Source of the DNA: Acinetobacter ursingii DSM 16037 = CIP 107286
GTDB taxonomy: Bacteria; Pseudomonadota; Gammaproteobacteria; Pseudomonadales; Moraxellaceae
DNA length: 64,000 nucleotides
Direction: 5' to 3'
Assembly (NCBI RefSeq): GCF_000368825.1
Contig: NZ_KB849716.1
Span: 328,461 to 392,460 of the forward strand
Shown here: one piece after another, positions 40,428-50,412 of the stretch
Position numbering within the stretch: the first letter of the stretch is position 1
Layout: every line of letters starts with the position of its first letter
Made by a program: the position numbers and the translations under genes
The notes under the pieces: model-generated
What the model was told of the DNA's origin: nothing
The model's database searches: none
Seen by the model: the letters and a program-made list of their open reading frames with translations, nothing else

Positions 40428-41798
40428 TTAGCCTCGAACTGCTTTAAGTGCTTCACCCATTGCTTTTTTGAAACGCGCAAGCACTTCAACACATTCATCC
40501 TGAGAGATGATCAGTGGGCAAAGTAAACGAATCACGGTACCGTTACGACCGCCTTTTTCAAGCAATAGTTTATTGTTGAAACAAGCGGTTTGAATGGCAG
40601 CAGCCAATTGTGCATCAGCTGGACGTGAGCCAATACGATCTACTGGTTTACGTTCATCTACGATTTCGACACCAATCATCAGACCGCGACCACGCACGTT
40701 ACCAATACATGGAAATTCCTGAGCCAATTTTTTCAATTCAGCTTGCAGGTAATCACCACGCTCTTGTGCATTTTTGGCTAGATTTTGTTCTTTAATGGTA
40801 TTTAACACCACTAAACCTGTACCCATTGCCAATTGGTTACCACGGAAAGTACCGGTATGACCCGCAGGTTGCCATGCATCAAACTTACGTTTAATACCTA
40901 ATACAGCAAGCGGTAAACCACCACCCACAGCTTTTGACATGACGACTACATCAGGCTCAATACCTGCATGTTCAAAAGCAAACATTTTGCCTGAACGTGC
41001 AAAACCAGCCTGAACTTCGTCCAGAATTAAAACGATATTGTGCTTTTCAGTCACTTCACGGATTTTTTGCAACCATTTCACTGGCGCAGTCACGACACCG
41101 CCTTCACCTTGAATTGCTTCAAGAATCACGGCAGCAGGCTTGGTGACACCGCTTTCAACATCTTCAATTAAATTTTCAAAATAATAAGTTAATGCATCAA
41201 CACCAGCTTCACCGCCAAGTCCTAATGGACAACGGTACTCATGCGGATATGGCATAAACTGTACGCCCGGCATTAAATTATTCACGGCATTTTTAGCACT
41301 GAGATTCCCAGTCATTGCAAGAGAACCATGCGTCATACCATGATAACCGCCAGAGAAACTAATGACTGAGCTACGCCCAGTATAAGTTTTGGCAAGTTTA
41401 ATCGCTGCCTCGGTCGCATCTGCACCAGATGGACCACAGAACTGTAAGCAATATTCTTCCTGACCGCCAGGCAAGTAAGAGAGTAATGCTTCAGTAAATG
41501 CATCTTTCAAAGGAGTTGTTAAATCTAAAGTATGTAAAGGCAAACCACTTGCTAAAGTGTCTTGAATACTTTGAATCACCGCAGGATGATTGTGGCCTAA
41601 AGCCAGTGTCCCCGCCCCCGCTAAACAGTCAAGGTATTGAGTACCTTCGACGTCTGTAACCCAGCAGCCTTGCGCTTTGGCAATCGCTAACGGTAATTTA
41701 CGCGGATAACTACGAACATTCGATTCCATCTGACTTTGGCGAGTCAAGTAGTATTCGTTAGTTGAATGGGTGGCAGGATTTACGGAATTAACGCTCAT
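40428..41798 (-). CDS. dat: L-2,4-diaminobutyrate:2-ketoglutarate 4-aminotransferase
   Basis: Makes L-2,4-diaminobutyrate from aspartate semialdehyde and glutamate, feeding Ddc. 456 residues, class III aminotransferase: [83 protein letters not shown] and the PLP Lys in [15 protein letters not shown]. The dat-ddc pair is known from A. baumannii. An inverted repeat about 145 bases upstream may be an operator. Confidence 0.94.
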   Translation of the reverse strand: MSVNSVNPATHSTNEYYLTRQSQMESNVRSYPRKLPLAIAKAQGCWVTDVEGTQYLDCLAGAGTLALGHNHPAVIQSIQDTLASGLPLHTLDLTTPLKDAFTEALLSYLPGGQEEYCLQFCGPSGADATEAAIKLAKTYTGRSSVISFSGGYHGMTHGSLAMTGNLSAKNAVNNLMPGVQFMPYPHEYRCPLGLGGEAGVDALTYYFENLIEDVESGVTKPAAVILEAIQGEGGVVTAPVKWLQKIREVTEKHNIVLILDEVQAGFARSGKMFAFEHAGIEPDVVVMSKAVGGGLPLAVLGIKRKFDAWQPAGHTGTFRGNQLAMGTGLVVLNTIKEQNLAKNAQERGDYLQAELKKLAQEFPCIGNVRGRGLMIGVEIVDERKPVDRIGSRPADAQLAAAIQTACFNNKLLLEKGGRNGTVIRLLCPLIISQDECVEVLARFKKAMGEALKAVRG

Positions 41799-42272
41799 AT
41801 CGAATTACCATCTCTGATATGGGTTGAAAGAAATAAGTCTGGTGACTTGCGGTCCTTTGACTCGGTGCTTGTAGGATTCTAGTTAGGCAACATTTGCTTT
41901 CTTATCACTAGGAGGGCGATGATACCCTTTTTTGTATAAAAATAAAGACCTTTTGGTCTATAATTTCATGCAGATAGATCAAAAAAAATAAATGCCTAAC
42001 TCCTTGAACAATTTATAATCATACTATGTGACAAGCGAAAGAAAATACGCTTTTTTTATCTACTATTTTGCTTTTGATAAATTTAACATTTATTTTATCG
42101 CCAAGAATAATTAAGCATATGATTTTTAATAATTTATCTGTCAATATATAGATTCTAATTACATCTAAATTATTACAAACTCTCCACAAAAGATGTTTAA
42201 GTTCTACATCACTGATCATTAAGATAGATTGAGATAAAAACAATTTTTTATTTTATATTCTAAGGAGATGTT
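41799..42272. other. 474-bp divergent intergenic region between dat and the SIMPL gene
   Basis: AT-rich. Holds the inverted repeat at 41943-41962, and AAGCG/CGCTT followed by TTTTTTT near 42034-42055, which could end a short plus-strand transcript. The 74-codon minus-strand frame inside it has no ribosome site and poor composition. No RNA family recognised. Confidence 0.45.
41943..41962. promoter_or_regulatory. Inverted repeat upstream of dat, candidate operator
   Basis: AGACC (41946-41950), TTTT, GGTCT (41955-41959), with outer TA/TA pairs beyond one mismatch. It lies among TATAAT-like and TATACA-like hexamers on both strands, the usual position of a repressor site. Confidence 0.4.
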
Positions 42273-42977
42273 ATGCGTCATTTATTATTGGGCAGTGTAT
42301 TACTTTCTGCGAGCATGAGTCCTGCTGTATTTGCAGCAGAAAATGAGTCGCTTAACTATAATGTCGTGAACGTTCAGGCAGAAGCATCCCGTCAAGTGTC
42401 CAATGATGAAATGCATGCCACACTTTATATTGAAAAAAGTAATAAACAACCTGCTGCGTTAGCTACACAAATTAATCAACTGATGAATGAAGCGATGGCA
42501 GTCTCGCGTAAATATCCGCAGGTTAAAGTTGAAACGGGCGCGCAAAGCACTTATCCAGTTTATGATAATGACAGCAGCAAATTTAAGGAATGGCGTGGAC
42601 GTGCTGAAATCCGTCTGGAAAGTAAAGACTTTAAAGCTGCAAGTCAGTTGATCAGTGAATTACAGCAAAACTTCCAGACCCAATCGATCAATTTTACAGT
42701 CTCGGATGAACAACGTAAAAAAGTTGAAAATGAGCTCATGGTGGAAGCATCCAAAAACTTCCAGCAACGTGCGCTAGTGATTACACAAGCTTGGAACAAA
42801 GGTAGTTATAATCTGGTCAATCTCAATTTAAATACCAATAATTATTTCCCACAGCCCATTATGATGCGCGCCAGTATGGCAAAATTTGCAACGGCTGAAG
42901 CTGCTCCTGCACAAGATGTGGCAGCAGGTGAATCGAAAATTACAGTCAGTGCAAATGGTACGATTCAGTTTAAATAA
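42273..42977 (+). CDS. Periplasmic SIMPL-domain (DUF541) protein
   Basis: 234 residues with signal peptide ending AVFAA. The SIMPL pattern is VVNVQAEASRQVSNDEMHATLYIEKSNKQPAALATQINQLMNEAM, then VETGAQSTYPVYDNDSSKFKEWRGRAEIRLESKDF and a C-terminal ITVSANGTIQFK. Members form ring-shaped periplasmic oligomers in some species; the precise role is unsettled. Very good ribosome site AAGGAG. Single gene with its own terminator. Confidence 0.88.
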   Translation: MRHLLLGSVLLSASMSPAVFAAENESLNYNVVNVQAEASRQVSNDEMHATLYIEKSNKQPAALATQINQLMNEAMAVSRKYPQVKVETGAQSTYPVYDNDSSKFKEWRGRAEIRLESKDFKAASQLISELQQNFQTQSINFTVSDEQRKKVENELMVEASKNFQQRALVITQAWNKGSYNLVNLNLNTNNYFPQPIMMRASMAKFATAEAAPAQDVAAGESKITVSANGTIQFK

Positions 42978-42994
42978 TGCCTGAATGTAAATAT

Positions 42995-43026
42995 AAAAAA
43001 AGAGAGCTTAAAGCTCTCTTTTTTAT
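42995..43026. terminator. Bidirectional terminator between SIMPL gene and desaturase
   Basis: AAAAAGAGAGCTT / AAGCTCTCTTTTTT with a very short loop; A run on one side and T run on the other serve both converging genes. Confidence 0.85.
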
Positions 43027-43042
43027 CACAATGACGCAAAAA

Positions 43043-44137
43043 CTATTTCTTAAACGGAAACGCATATTTCACAATACGTCCAAGCACTTGCCCATACTGT
43101 TTTACCAAACTCGCGTTGTTGTAATGAATGCCATATTTTTTACACACCACTTCAACTTTGGGTGCCATTTGACGATAACGACGTGCAGGTACATCTGGAA
43201 ATAAATGGTGTTCAATTTGGTGACTCAAATGTCCCGTTAAAATATGAAAAACTTCCGAACCTGTCAGGTTTGAAGAACCACGAATTTGACGCATATACCA
43301 ATGTCCACGGCTTTCATTTTGCAATACTGTTTTAGGAAAAACTTCGACATCTTTGGTAAAGTGACCACAGAAAATAATACTGAACGTCCAGATATTACGA
43401 ATCCCATTGGCCACCAGATTTCCCGTAAATACAGGCAAAGCCGCAGGTCCTGCAATCAATGGAAAAAATACATAATCTTTAAACAGGAGCTTACCCATTT
43501 TTTTCTGTGCAGGTTTCCAATCTGCCATAAACTGTTTCCATGTTCTACGTTTATAGATCACTTTACCAATTTCCAGATTTTGAATGGCAACGCCCCATTG
43601 GAATAACAAACAAAAAGGAATGCTATAAATAGGTTGCAACAAGAACCCTGGTTTCCAGCGTTGTTCTGGAAATAAACGCAACAGTCCATAACCAATGTCA
43701 TCATCCATCCCTTTAATATTGGTATAGGTATGATGTTTAAAATTATGGGTTTGACGCCAGTTATCTGCTGTTCCTACGGTATCCCATTCATAGGTCTGTC
43801 CATTGAATTTGGGATCATTCATCCAGTCGTATTGTCCATGCATCACATTGTGACCCATTTCCATATTTTCCAGAATCTTGGAAACACCCAATAGACCAGT
43901 TCCCAAAACCCATGCTGGCGGGAACCAGCCTGCAAATAAACAGGCACGTCCTAAAACGCTGGTATAACGAATTGCACTATATACACGGCGAATGTAGGCA
44001 GCATCTTTTTTACCAATATCATCCAAGACTTCTTGCTTGATTTGATCCAACTCTTGAGCAAATTGATCTAACTCAGCTTGGGTTAATTCTCTATTTTTTG
44101 GATTTTTAAAATATTCAACTTTGACAGGCATATTCAT
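43043..44137 (-). CDS. Membrane acyl-CoA/acyl-lipid desaturase
   Basis: Introduces a cis double bond into saturated acyl chains with O2 and electrons from a ferredoxin-type partner. 364 residues with the His boxes of membrane desaturases: GHNVMH, TADNWRQTHNFKHHTYTN and LTGHLSHQIEHHLFP. Hydrophobic segments lie at about 65-90 and 160-250. The adjacent ferredoxin-reductase gene upstream on the same strand provides the electron path, as in the Pseudomonas desB system. Regioselectivity (probably delta-9) is inferred. Confidence 0.9.
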   Translation of the reverse strand: MNMPVKVEYFKNPKNRELTQAELDQFAQELDQIKQEVLDDIGKKDAAYIRRVYSAIRYTSVLGRACLFAGWFPPAWVLGTGLLGVSKILENMEMGHNVMHGQYDWMNDPKFNGQTYEWDTVGTADNWRQTHNFKHHTYTNIKGMDDDIGYGLLRLFPEQRWKPGFLLQPIYSIPFCLLFQWGVAIQNLEIGKVIYKRRTWKQFMADWKPAQKKMGKLLFKDYVFFPLIAGPAALPVFTGNLVANGIRNIWTFSIIFCGHFTKDVEVFPKTVLQNESRGHWYMRQIRGSSNLTGSEVFHILTGHLSHQIEHHLFPDVPARRYRQMAPKVEVVCKKYGIHYNNASLVKQYGQVLGRIVKYAFPFKK

Positions 44138-44150
44138 GGGAGTTCTCTCT

Positions 44151-45212
44151 TTAAAGGTCGATCACAAGATCAGACTTGGCTGAACTAACACAGATTTTAA
44201 TGTGATTTTTTGGTTCGCTATTTTCACTGGCATTGAGCAAATCTTGAGTAGTGCCTTGCGTCTTTTGGCAGACACACTTATGACAGACGCCCATGCGGCA
44301 GCCGTAAGTAGGTTTGATATTGGCCTGTTCAAGTCCAGCCAAAATGGATTGTCCTTTAGGAATGGCAACTGTTTTATTGGAACGGCTTAAAGTGACATTG
44401 ACAAAGCCTGTGTCATTGTCAGAGATTTGAGTCAAACTAAATGCTTCACTCATAAAGCATTGAGCATGACCAGACAATTCTTCTGCGGTTTGTACAAAAC
44501 CTGATGGTCCACAAGCATAGACGGTCGTATTTTCCAAATTTTCGATTGCAGCCAAATGCGTTACATTTAAACGGCCATCATGTTGCGCATCTTGCGTACT
44601 AAAAATTTTGTACTCAAATTGTGGATATTGCTCTGTAAGTTGTTCAAACTCTGAGACAAAAGCGGCTTCATCACGATGTTTAACCCAATATAAAAGTTTG
44701 ACTTGGACTTGAGTCAATTGCTGATTACGTTTCAGTTGTTCGATCAGGCTATACATTGGAGTAATACCACTCCCCGCAGCCAGTAAGACCACATTTTGTT
44801 GATCATCTAGTTGCATATCACCAAAGGGCTGACCAAGTTCGACAATATCACCCATTTGGCTTTGCTCTTGTAACCAAGTACTGACTTTACCATCAGCAAT
44901 TTTTTTTACCGTCAAAATCAGATCGCCATCGCGCTCCGTTAAGCTATAGCTACGCTCATATAAACGGCCATCTATTTTAACTTTCACTGGATGATGCTGG
45001 CCTGCTTTGCCCAACTTCACATGGCGATTGGTTTGCAAAGTTAAACTGATCGTATCTTTTGCAACTTGTTTTTTTTCTATAATTTGCGCCAAAGCACGTG
45101 ATGTCGACCAAATTGGATTAACTTTTTGTAGCCAAAAATCAGCTGCATGCGGATCGAACACTGATTGTGTCAATGTACGAAAGAGTGAAGGACTCTTTTG
45201 AATTGCTTGCAT
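44151..45212 (-). CDS. Ferredoxin reductase-ferredoxin fusion, electron donor of the desaturase
   Basis: 353 residues. An FAD-binding barrel (GQHHPVKVKIDGRLYERSYSLT) and an NAD(P)-binding half (VVLLAAGSGITPMYSLIEQL, VYACGPSGFVQTAEEL) are followed by a plant-type [2Fe-2S] domain with YGCRMGVCHKCVCQK. The usual fourth Cys would be the one in HIKICVSSAK. Lies 13 bases before the desaturase on the same strand, so the two form an operon. Confidence 0.9.
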   Translation of the reverse strand: MQAIQKSPSLFRTLTQSVFDPHAADFWLQKVNPIWSTSRALAQIIEKKQVAKDTISLTLQTNRHVKLGKAGQHHPVKVKIDGRLYERSYSLTERDGDLILTVKKIADGKVSTWLQEQSQMGDIVELGQPFGDMQLDDQQNVVLLAAGSGITPMYSLIEQLKRNQQLTQVQVKLLYWVKHRDEAAFVSEFEQLTEQYPQFEYKIFSTQDAQHDGRLNVTHLAAIENLENTTVYACGPSGFVQTAEELSGHAQCFMSEAFSLTQISDNDTGFVNVTLSRSNKTVAIPKGQSILAGLEQANIKPTYGCRMGVCHKCVCQKTQGTTQDLLNASENSEPKNHIKICVSSAKSDLVIDL

Positions 45213-45250
45213 AGTAATGCCACTCTAGGTTGCTTTTTAATTATTATACA

Positions 45251-45282
45251 CATGTATATAAACTTGTATATACACTTGTACT
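45251..45282. promoter_or_regulatory. Three 12-bp iterons between desaturase operon and TetR gene
   Basis: ACATGTA-TATAA, ACTTGTA-TATAC, ACTTGTA start at 45251, 45263 and 45275, exactly 12 bp apart. TATACA/TGTATA and the palindrome TGTATATACA overlap them. Candidate binding site of the neighbouring TetR regulator, shared by both divergent units. Confidence 0.55.
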
Positions 45283-45352
45283 TTTATTTACATTTCCCAA
45301 CGGCCTAGCTCTATGGTTATAATGATTCAATACCGACAATGTATTGAAAAAT

Positions 45353-46045
45353 ATGACCGCTTCTTCCCTTTCTTCAACGCTTGCTTCTCATTCTGACACC
45401 CCTGAATTTGATCAGAAAACACCTAGCCGTACTGTAGGTCGTAAAGCAACCATTACCAAAGAAGAATTGTTTGAAGCCGCGTTAAACTTGATTGGACCAG
45501 AAAAAAGTATCGCATCTTTAAGTTTAAGAGAAGTTGCACGCGAAGCTGGTATTGCCCCGAATAGTTTTTATCGCCATTTTAAGGACATTGATGAACTGGC
45601 AATTGCACTGATTGATCGTTCAGGAATTGTATTGCGTCAAATTATACGCGAATCTCGATTACAAGCGTCTAAGCAAAACAGCATCATTCGCAGTTCAGTC
45701 GAAGTATTTATTCAGCAGCTTGATACCGATGAAGGCAATTTAAGCTTATTACTGCGTGAAGGCTTTACTGGTTCCAAATCCTATAAAGAAGCCGTAGAAC
45801 GTCAACTCATTTTCTTTCAACAAGAATTGCAAGAAGATTTAATTCGTCTAGAACGACTAAACCGTAGCAAACTTTTTCATCCAGACCTTGTTGCCAAAGC
45901 CATTACTCAATTGGTGTTTAATATGGGGGCAAAAGTCATTGATTTACCTCATGAACAGCGTGAAGAAGTGGCTGAACAAACCATGATTATGATTCGTATG
46001 ATCTTAGAAGGCGCACGCCATCTGGATGAATCCAAAATACGCTAA
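45353..46045 (+). CDS. TetR-family regulator (FabR/DesT-like)
   Basis: 230 residues. The N-terminal 30 residues are flexible; then comes the helix-turn-helix TITKEELFEAALNLIGPEKSIASLSLREVAREAGIAPNSFYRHFKDIDEL, whose NSFYRHF form is shared with FabR and DesT, regulators of unsaturated fatty acid genes. The C-terminal domain is ligand-binding. Divergent from the desaturase operon, so it probably represses it according to the acyl-CoA pool. The ATG at 45353 is favoured over a TTG at 45344; no strong ribosome site was seen. Confidence 0.87.
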   Translation: MTASSLSSTLASHSDTPEFDQKTPSRTVGRKATITKEELFEAALNLIGPEKSIASLSLREVAREAGIAPNSFYRHFKDIDELAIALIDRSGIVLRQIIRESRLQASKQNSIIRSSVEVFIQQLDTDEGNLSLLLREGFTGSKSYKEAVERQLIFFQQELQEDLIRLERLNRSKLFHPDLVAKAITQLVFNMGAKVIDLPHEQREEVAEQTMIMIRMILEGARHLDESKIR

Positions 46046-46200
46046 TTCTTTGACTTTACAAATAAAAGTCAAATAAAAAATTCTGATACAAAACTTGAAT
46101 AATAAAAACAATTCTCAATTAGATATTGTGATAGCTTAAAAATACAACATTAAGTCAGACCAATTTTAATTGGTTAATATCATCTCAATACGGGGTTATT

Positions 46201-46707
46201 ATGAGTAAAGCAACGTCAAAAGTATTAAAAGTTTATACACGAAATAATTTAGATGCGTCAGTCAAAGAAGCTACGGTTAAAATTTTAAATCAAATTCTTG
46301 CGAATCTGATTGATCTTTCATTGCTGACCAAACAAGCCCACTGGAATATGCGTGGCAGCAATTTTATTGCCGTACATGAAATGTTGGATACCTTTAGAGC
46401 TTCGCTCATCACGCACTTGGATAATGTTGCTGAGCGCGCAGTTCAGATTGGTGGAACTGCATTGGGGACGACTCAAGCCGTAAGTAACACTTCACATTTG
46501 AAAGCTTATCCAGTTGAAATTCACGATGTGCAGGATCACTTAAAAGAACTCGCTGATCGTTATGCGATTGTAGCAAATCATTTACGCGATACGATTGATG
46601 AAATTGAAGATCCAATTTCTGAGGATATTATTCATGCAGCTCTAGAGGATCTGGATCAATATTTATGGTTCCTTGAAGCCAATATCGATCAGGACAAGAC
46701 GGCTTAA
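46201..46707 (+). CDS. dps: Dps ferritin-like DNA-protection protein
   Basis: Dodecameric ferroxidase that stores iron and shields DNA in starvation and oxidative stress. 168 residues. [47 protein letters not shown] contains the intersubunit ferroxidase ligands (His, His, Asp and Glu). The N-terminal tail is Lys-rich ([15 protein letters not shown]), which can aid DNA binding. Stands alone with a terminator shared with rapA. Confidence 0.95.
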   Translation: MSKATSKVLKVYTRNNLDASVKEATVKILNQILANLIDLSLLTKQAHWNMRGSNFIAVHEMLDTFRASLITHLDNVAERAVQIGGTALGTTQAVSNTSHLKAYPVEIHDVQDHLKELADRYAIVANHLRDTIDEIEDPISEDIIHAALEDLDQYLWFLEANIDQDKTA

Positions 46708-46739
46708 TCTAAATCTTGACGCTATACGCTTTTAAATTA

Positions 46740-46772
46740 CAAAAGGAGGAATCAATTCCTCCTTTTGTATTT
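46740..46772. terminator. Bidirectional terminator between dps and rapA
   Basis: AAAAGGAGGAAT / ATTCCTCCTTTT, 12 pairs with a 2-nt loop, followed by T-rich sequence. Confidence 0.82.
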
Positions 46773-46789
46773 TTAACTGATTCAAAAAT

Positions 46790-49627
46790 TTATGGTTTTA
46801 CTACGACCATTACTTGAATGGCTTCAGGGGTCACAGCTAATCCATCCAGTAAATTTAAACCTTCTTTTTGCAATTTTTGCAGACGTTCAATTTCATCTGG
46901 ACGAATACTTGGATTGAACTGTTTTAAATAGCTTAAACGTTCAATTTCATATTGCCATTTTTGACCATAATGTTGTTTGGCTTGTTCAATCAAGCTCGGT
47001 AAAGACGTTTTTGCAATATCGAGTGCCTGAGTATAGCGTTGTTCAATGACTTCACGACGCGCTTTCACGACCTGACGGCAGCTATTACCATCCAGATGAT
47101 GCAAATAAGGCTTCAAAATCGCTGGATCAATCTTTTCAGACAAATCCTGACCCGTTTCACTGAGCAATACACGAATCAACTGTTTTGGTAAGCTTGACGG
47201 AAGGTTAAGAGCTTTAGGGGCAACCACATCTACTTTGAACCAGACTTCAATCAGTACTGAACCTTGTTTAAGTGCATTAGACTTTAATACCGCCACATTG
47301 GTACTACCAAAGGCTTGGGTATTGATCAACTCCATGACACTTTCCACAAACGGATGTTCCAATGTCAGGTATTGCGCATCTTCACGAATTTGCGCCTGAT
47401 CACGATAGAACGTCGCGGTCATGCCTTCTTCATCCAAGGTTAAACCCTGTACCTGCATTTGATCGGTTGGTTTGATAATGACCGTACCATTACTTTGCTC
47501 ATCAAAATCGATATTGGTCGATGACATAAATCGCTTCATAAACATCGGCAGCGTGGTATTGTCATCATAATCTTCAAGTGCTTCTACAATCTGTTGTGCA
47601 ACGACAGGACGACAAGAATTGTACTCCAGCAAACGATCACGACCCGCTTGTAACTCAGCTTCCAATGCCTGACGCTGAACATTGACTTCTTCAAGTAAAT
47701 CTTCAAATCGTTGCCCAAGATCAGCCAGTAAGCATTCTTTTAGATCGACAATAAAATTTTCTTGTAACGTTTGCGCAGTTGGCGAAATGCTACCAAAAAT
47801 ATTCAATGCTTCGTTGTACCAACGGAACATACGTTCTTGCGCAGTTCCAATTAAATAAGGTACATGAATCTGAATACGATTTTCCTGACCAATTCGATCG
47901 AGACGACCAATACGTTGCTCTAACACATCAGGATTTGCAGGTAGATCGAATAAAATCAAATCACTGGCGAACTGGAAATTACGACCTTCAGAACCAATTT
48001 CAGAGCAGAGCAAAATCTGCGCCCCATAGCTATCTTCCGCAAAGTATGCGGCAGCCTGATCACGTTCCAGTAAGCTCATCCCTTCATGGAACATCGCGGT
48101 ACGAATACCTGCGTGTAAACGCAATGCATTTTCCAGTGCTTCAACCACAGGCCCACTACGCGCGATCAATAACACTTTTTTGTGTTTTAAATCTTTACGC
48201 AAAATTTCCATGAGCCATGCGACGCGTGGATCTGTTTCCATCCACGCACCATCCAGTTGACCTTCTTCGGGCCACATTTGCTCACGCAACTTACCATCCA
48301 TCGACCAATCTGCGGGTGCTGGCAAAGCGGCAGGCTGACAATCACGTCCTGGGAAACCCTGAATCGCTTCACGGGTATTACGGAACAAGATACGACCCGT
48401 TCCATGACGATCCAATAATTCCTGAATGGCTTGATAACGCTGTTCAGGTTGATCATCAATACGATGACCCAATAAACCTTCAAGCGCAGTTAAATGCTCT
48501 TCTGTTAATGCTTCATCTGACATCAGTACTTCAGCAACTTTCGCAGTTTGCTGATATTGCTCTTCTTCATCCAAAAAGCGATCCAGACGACTAAAACGTT
48601 GCGGATCGAGTAAACGTAAACGGGCAAAGTGACTTTCGACACCCAGTTGCTCAGGCGTTGCAGTGAGTAGCAGCACACCCGCAGTTTGCTGAGCAAATTC
48701 TTCGACCAGATCGTAACGGTCATTACCGCCTTCTTCTTCACTCCACATCAAATGATGTGCTTCATCGACCACAAGCAAGTCAAAACCTGCTTCAAGCGCC
48801 TGCTCACGCAAATCTTCATGGTCAATCATCAAGTCAACGCTAGCAATAATGCATTGTTCAGTCGAAAATGGATTTAAGTCTGGATCATGTTCTTTCATCG
48901 ACGCAGTACGCGTCAAATCAAATAAAGAAAAATGCAGATTGAAACGACGACGCATTTCAATCATCCATTGATACTGTAAAGAATCAGGAACTAAAATCAG
49001 AATACGTTCTGAACGACCCGTTTTGAGTTGTTGGTGAATGATCAAGCCTGCTTCGATGGTTTTCCCCAAACCCACCTCATCTGCAAGCAGTACACGCGGT
49101 GCAAAACGTTGACCGACTTCATGTGCAATATAAAGCTGATGTGGAATTAAGCCAACACGTGCACCAATTAAACCCCGCAAAGGACTGGTTTGCATTTGTG
49201 CCTGCATGATCAACGCTTCTATGCGTAAATCGTACCATTCCTTATAATCGACTTGACTTGCTAGCAAGCGATCTACTGGTTTAGATAACTGAATTTGAGC
49301 GCCAATACGGGTTTCATTCAGTGCTTTGCGCTCTTGTTCACCACTTTCTAGAATACGTACAACATTGTAGCGTAACACCCCATGACGATCTTCGATGGAT
49401 TCAACCAGCCACTTACTGCCTTCTTGATCCTGCACTTCATCATTGATATTAAAAATAATACGCGATAAAGGTGCATTGTTGCGTGCATAGACACGAGTTT
49501 CATCACTTTTTGGGAATAAAATGCTGATTGAACGTTCATCAACATCAATTAAAACACCCAAGCCGAGTTCAGTTTCCGTATCTGATAACCAACGTTGACC
49601 AATAGCAAACTGCTGCAATTTTTCCAC
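46790..49627 (-). CDS. rapA: RNA polymerase-associated SNF2-type ATPase RapA
   Basis: Recycles RNA polymerase after transcription. 945 residues from the GTG at 49627. N-terminal Tudor-like part (GQRWLSDTETELGLGVLIDVDERSISILFP), then ATPase motifs: LLADEVGLGKTIEAG (Walker A), LLVVDEAHHLMW (DEAH), LLLTATPEQLGVESHFARLRLLDP, and motif VI-type LEQRIGRLDRIGQ. A GAG lies six bases before this GTG; another in-frame GTG at 49651 would add eight residues without a ribosome site. Confidence 0.96.
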   Translation of the reverse strand: MEKLQQFAIGQRWLSDTETELGLGVLIDVDERSISILFPKSDETRVYARNNAPLSRIIFNINDEVQDQEGSKWLVESIEDRHGVLRYNVVRILESGEQERKALNETRIGAQIQLSKPVDRLLASQVDYKEWYDLRIEALIMQAQMQTSPLRGLIGARVGLIPHQLYIAHEVGQRFAPRVLLADEVGLGKTIEAGLIIHQQLKTGRSERILILVPDSLQYQWMIEMRRRFNLHFSLFDLTRTASMKEHDPDLNPFSTEQCIIASVDLMIDHEDLREQALEAGFDLLVVDEAHHLMWSEEEGGNDRYDLVEEFAQQTAGVLLLTATPEQLGVESHFARLRLLDPQRFSRLDRFLDEEEQYQQTAKVAEVLMSDEALTEEHLTALEGLLGHRIDDQPEQRYQAIQELLDRHGTGRILFRNTREAIQGFPGRDCQPAALPAPADWSMDGKLREQMWPEEGQLDGAWMETDPRVAWLMEILRKDLKHKKVLLIARSGPVVEALENALRLHAGIRTAMFHEGMSLLERDQAAAYFAEDSYGAQILLCSEIGSEGRNFQFASDLILFDLPANPDVLEQRIGRLDRIGQENRIQIHVPYLIGTAQERMFRWYNEALNIFGSISPTAQTLQENFIVDLKECLLADLGQRFEDLLEEVNVQRQALEAELQAGRDRLLEYNSCRPVVAQQIVEALEDYDDNTTLPMFMKRFMSSTNIDFDEQSNGTVIIKPTDQMQVQGLTLDEEGMTATFYRDQAQIREDAQYLTLEHPFVESVMELINTQAFGSTNVAVLKSNALKQGSVLIEVWFKVDVVAPKALNLPSSLPKQLIRVLLSETGQDLSEKIDPAILKPYLHHLDGNSCRQVVKARREVIEQRYTQALDIAKTSLPSLIEQAKQHYGQKWQYEIERLSYLKQFNPSIRPDEIERLQKLQKEGLNLLDGLAVTPEAIQVMVVVKP

Positions 49628-49718
49628 CTTTATCTCAAATTTGCACCACACATTTTACGCTGTTCATTTGATTAAATGTCAGTCATTTTGTGTAGTCTTT
49701 AAGCACATATTTTGACAC

Positions 49719-49746
49719 AAAGCTCATTAAAAAAAATGAGCTTTTC
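49719..49746. terminator. Weak hairpin terminator between rluA and rapA
   Basis: AAAGCTCATT / AATGAGCTTT around five A residues, with only four T residues on the plus strand. Confidence 0.4.
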
Positions 49747-49770
49747 ACGATTGTTAAAAAAGTTTTGACG

Positions 49771-50412
49771 CTAAAACGGAACAGGACAATGAAATGTCAA
49801 TAGCTCTCCCGTTTTAGGATGATGAAAACTCAAGCTCATCGCATGTAAGCACAAGCGAGGCATAAGTTGCTGATATTTTTCATCTGCATATAAAGTATCA
49901 CCCACAATCGGATGACCTAAATATTGCATGTGCACACGTAATTGATGCGAACGACCTGTAATTGGAGTCAGTTGTACTCGCGTTACAGACTGACCTTGCC
50001 ATTCAAGATGTTCAATGACCTTCCAGTGCGTTAATGCAGGTTTATGATGTGCTGGATCCACAATATGCAACGGCGGACGTTCAGGATCATAGATCACTGG
50101 AATATCAACCGAACCTTCACCTGTCAAATTGCCCGCGACCACTGCCTGATAGATTTTATCAGTTTCACGCGCCTGAAACTGCTTTGAAATATGAGTTTGC
50201 GCAGCTTTTGATAAAGCAAATACCAAAATACCAGAAGTATCACGATCCAGACGATGAATCAGTAAGGTACGTGGCTCTTCTGCGACTAATCGCGTTAAGA
50301 CACTATCATGTAAATCGCCTTTTCCTGGAACACTAAGTATGCCTGCTGGTTTATGAACGACTATAAAATCGTCATCACGATGAATCAGGTGATCGCTTAG
50401 AAAATTACTCAA
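49771..50412 (-). CDS. rluA: Pseudouridine synthase of the RluA family
   Basis: Converts uridine to pseudouridine in structured RNA; E. coli RluA acts on 23S U746 and tRNA U32. 213 residues, close to RluA (219), with no S4 domain. DDFIVVHKPAGILSVPG, HRLDRDTSGILVFA with the catalytic Asp, and RSHQLRVHMQYLGHPIVGDTLY are the family motifs. The start appears to be TTG at 50412 with GGA about nine bases upstream; no suitable ATG is close. The target could differ from that of E. coli RluA. Confidence 0.88.
   Translation of the reverse strand: MSNFLSDHLIHRDDDFIVVHKPAGILSVPGKGDLHDSVLTRLVAEEPRTLLIHRLDRDTSGILVFALSKAAQTHISKQFQARETDKIYQAVVAGNLTGEGSVDIPVIYDPERPPLHIVDPAHHKPALTHWKVIEHLEWQGQSVTRVQLTPITGRSHQLRVHMQYLGHPIVGDTLYADEKYQQLMPRLCLHAMSLSFHHPKTGELLTFHCPVPF

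Noticed and set aside
42019..42243. 74-codon minus-strand frame in the dat/SIMPL spacer
   Set aside because: AT-rich, rich in Ile/Lys, no ribosome site and no recognisable pattern; most likely chance.
45251..45282. Reading the iterons as a CRISPR-like or plasmid-origin array
   Set aside because: Repeat units are only 12 bp with 5-bp spacers and no cas or rep gene; an operator is the simpler reading.
46080..46200. Possible Fur or OxyR site upstream of dps (ACAAT...ATTGT, and ATTGTGATAG)
   Set aside because: The half sites are short and the spacing does not fit either consensus well; AT-rich background makes such matches common.
47779..48213. 144-codon plus-strand frame opposite rapA
   Set aside because: Fully inside the antisense strand of a strongly supported gene; long antisense frames are expected from its codon use.
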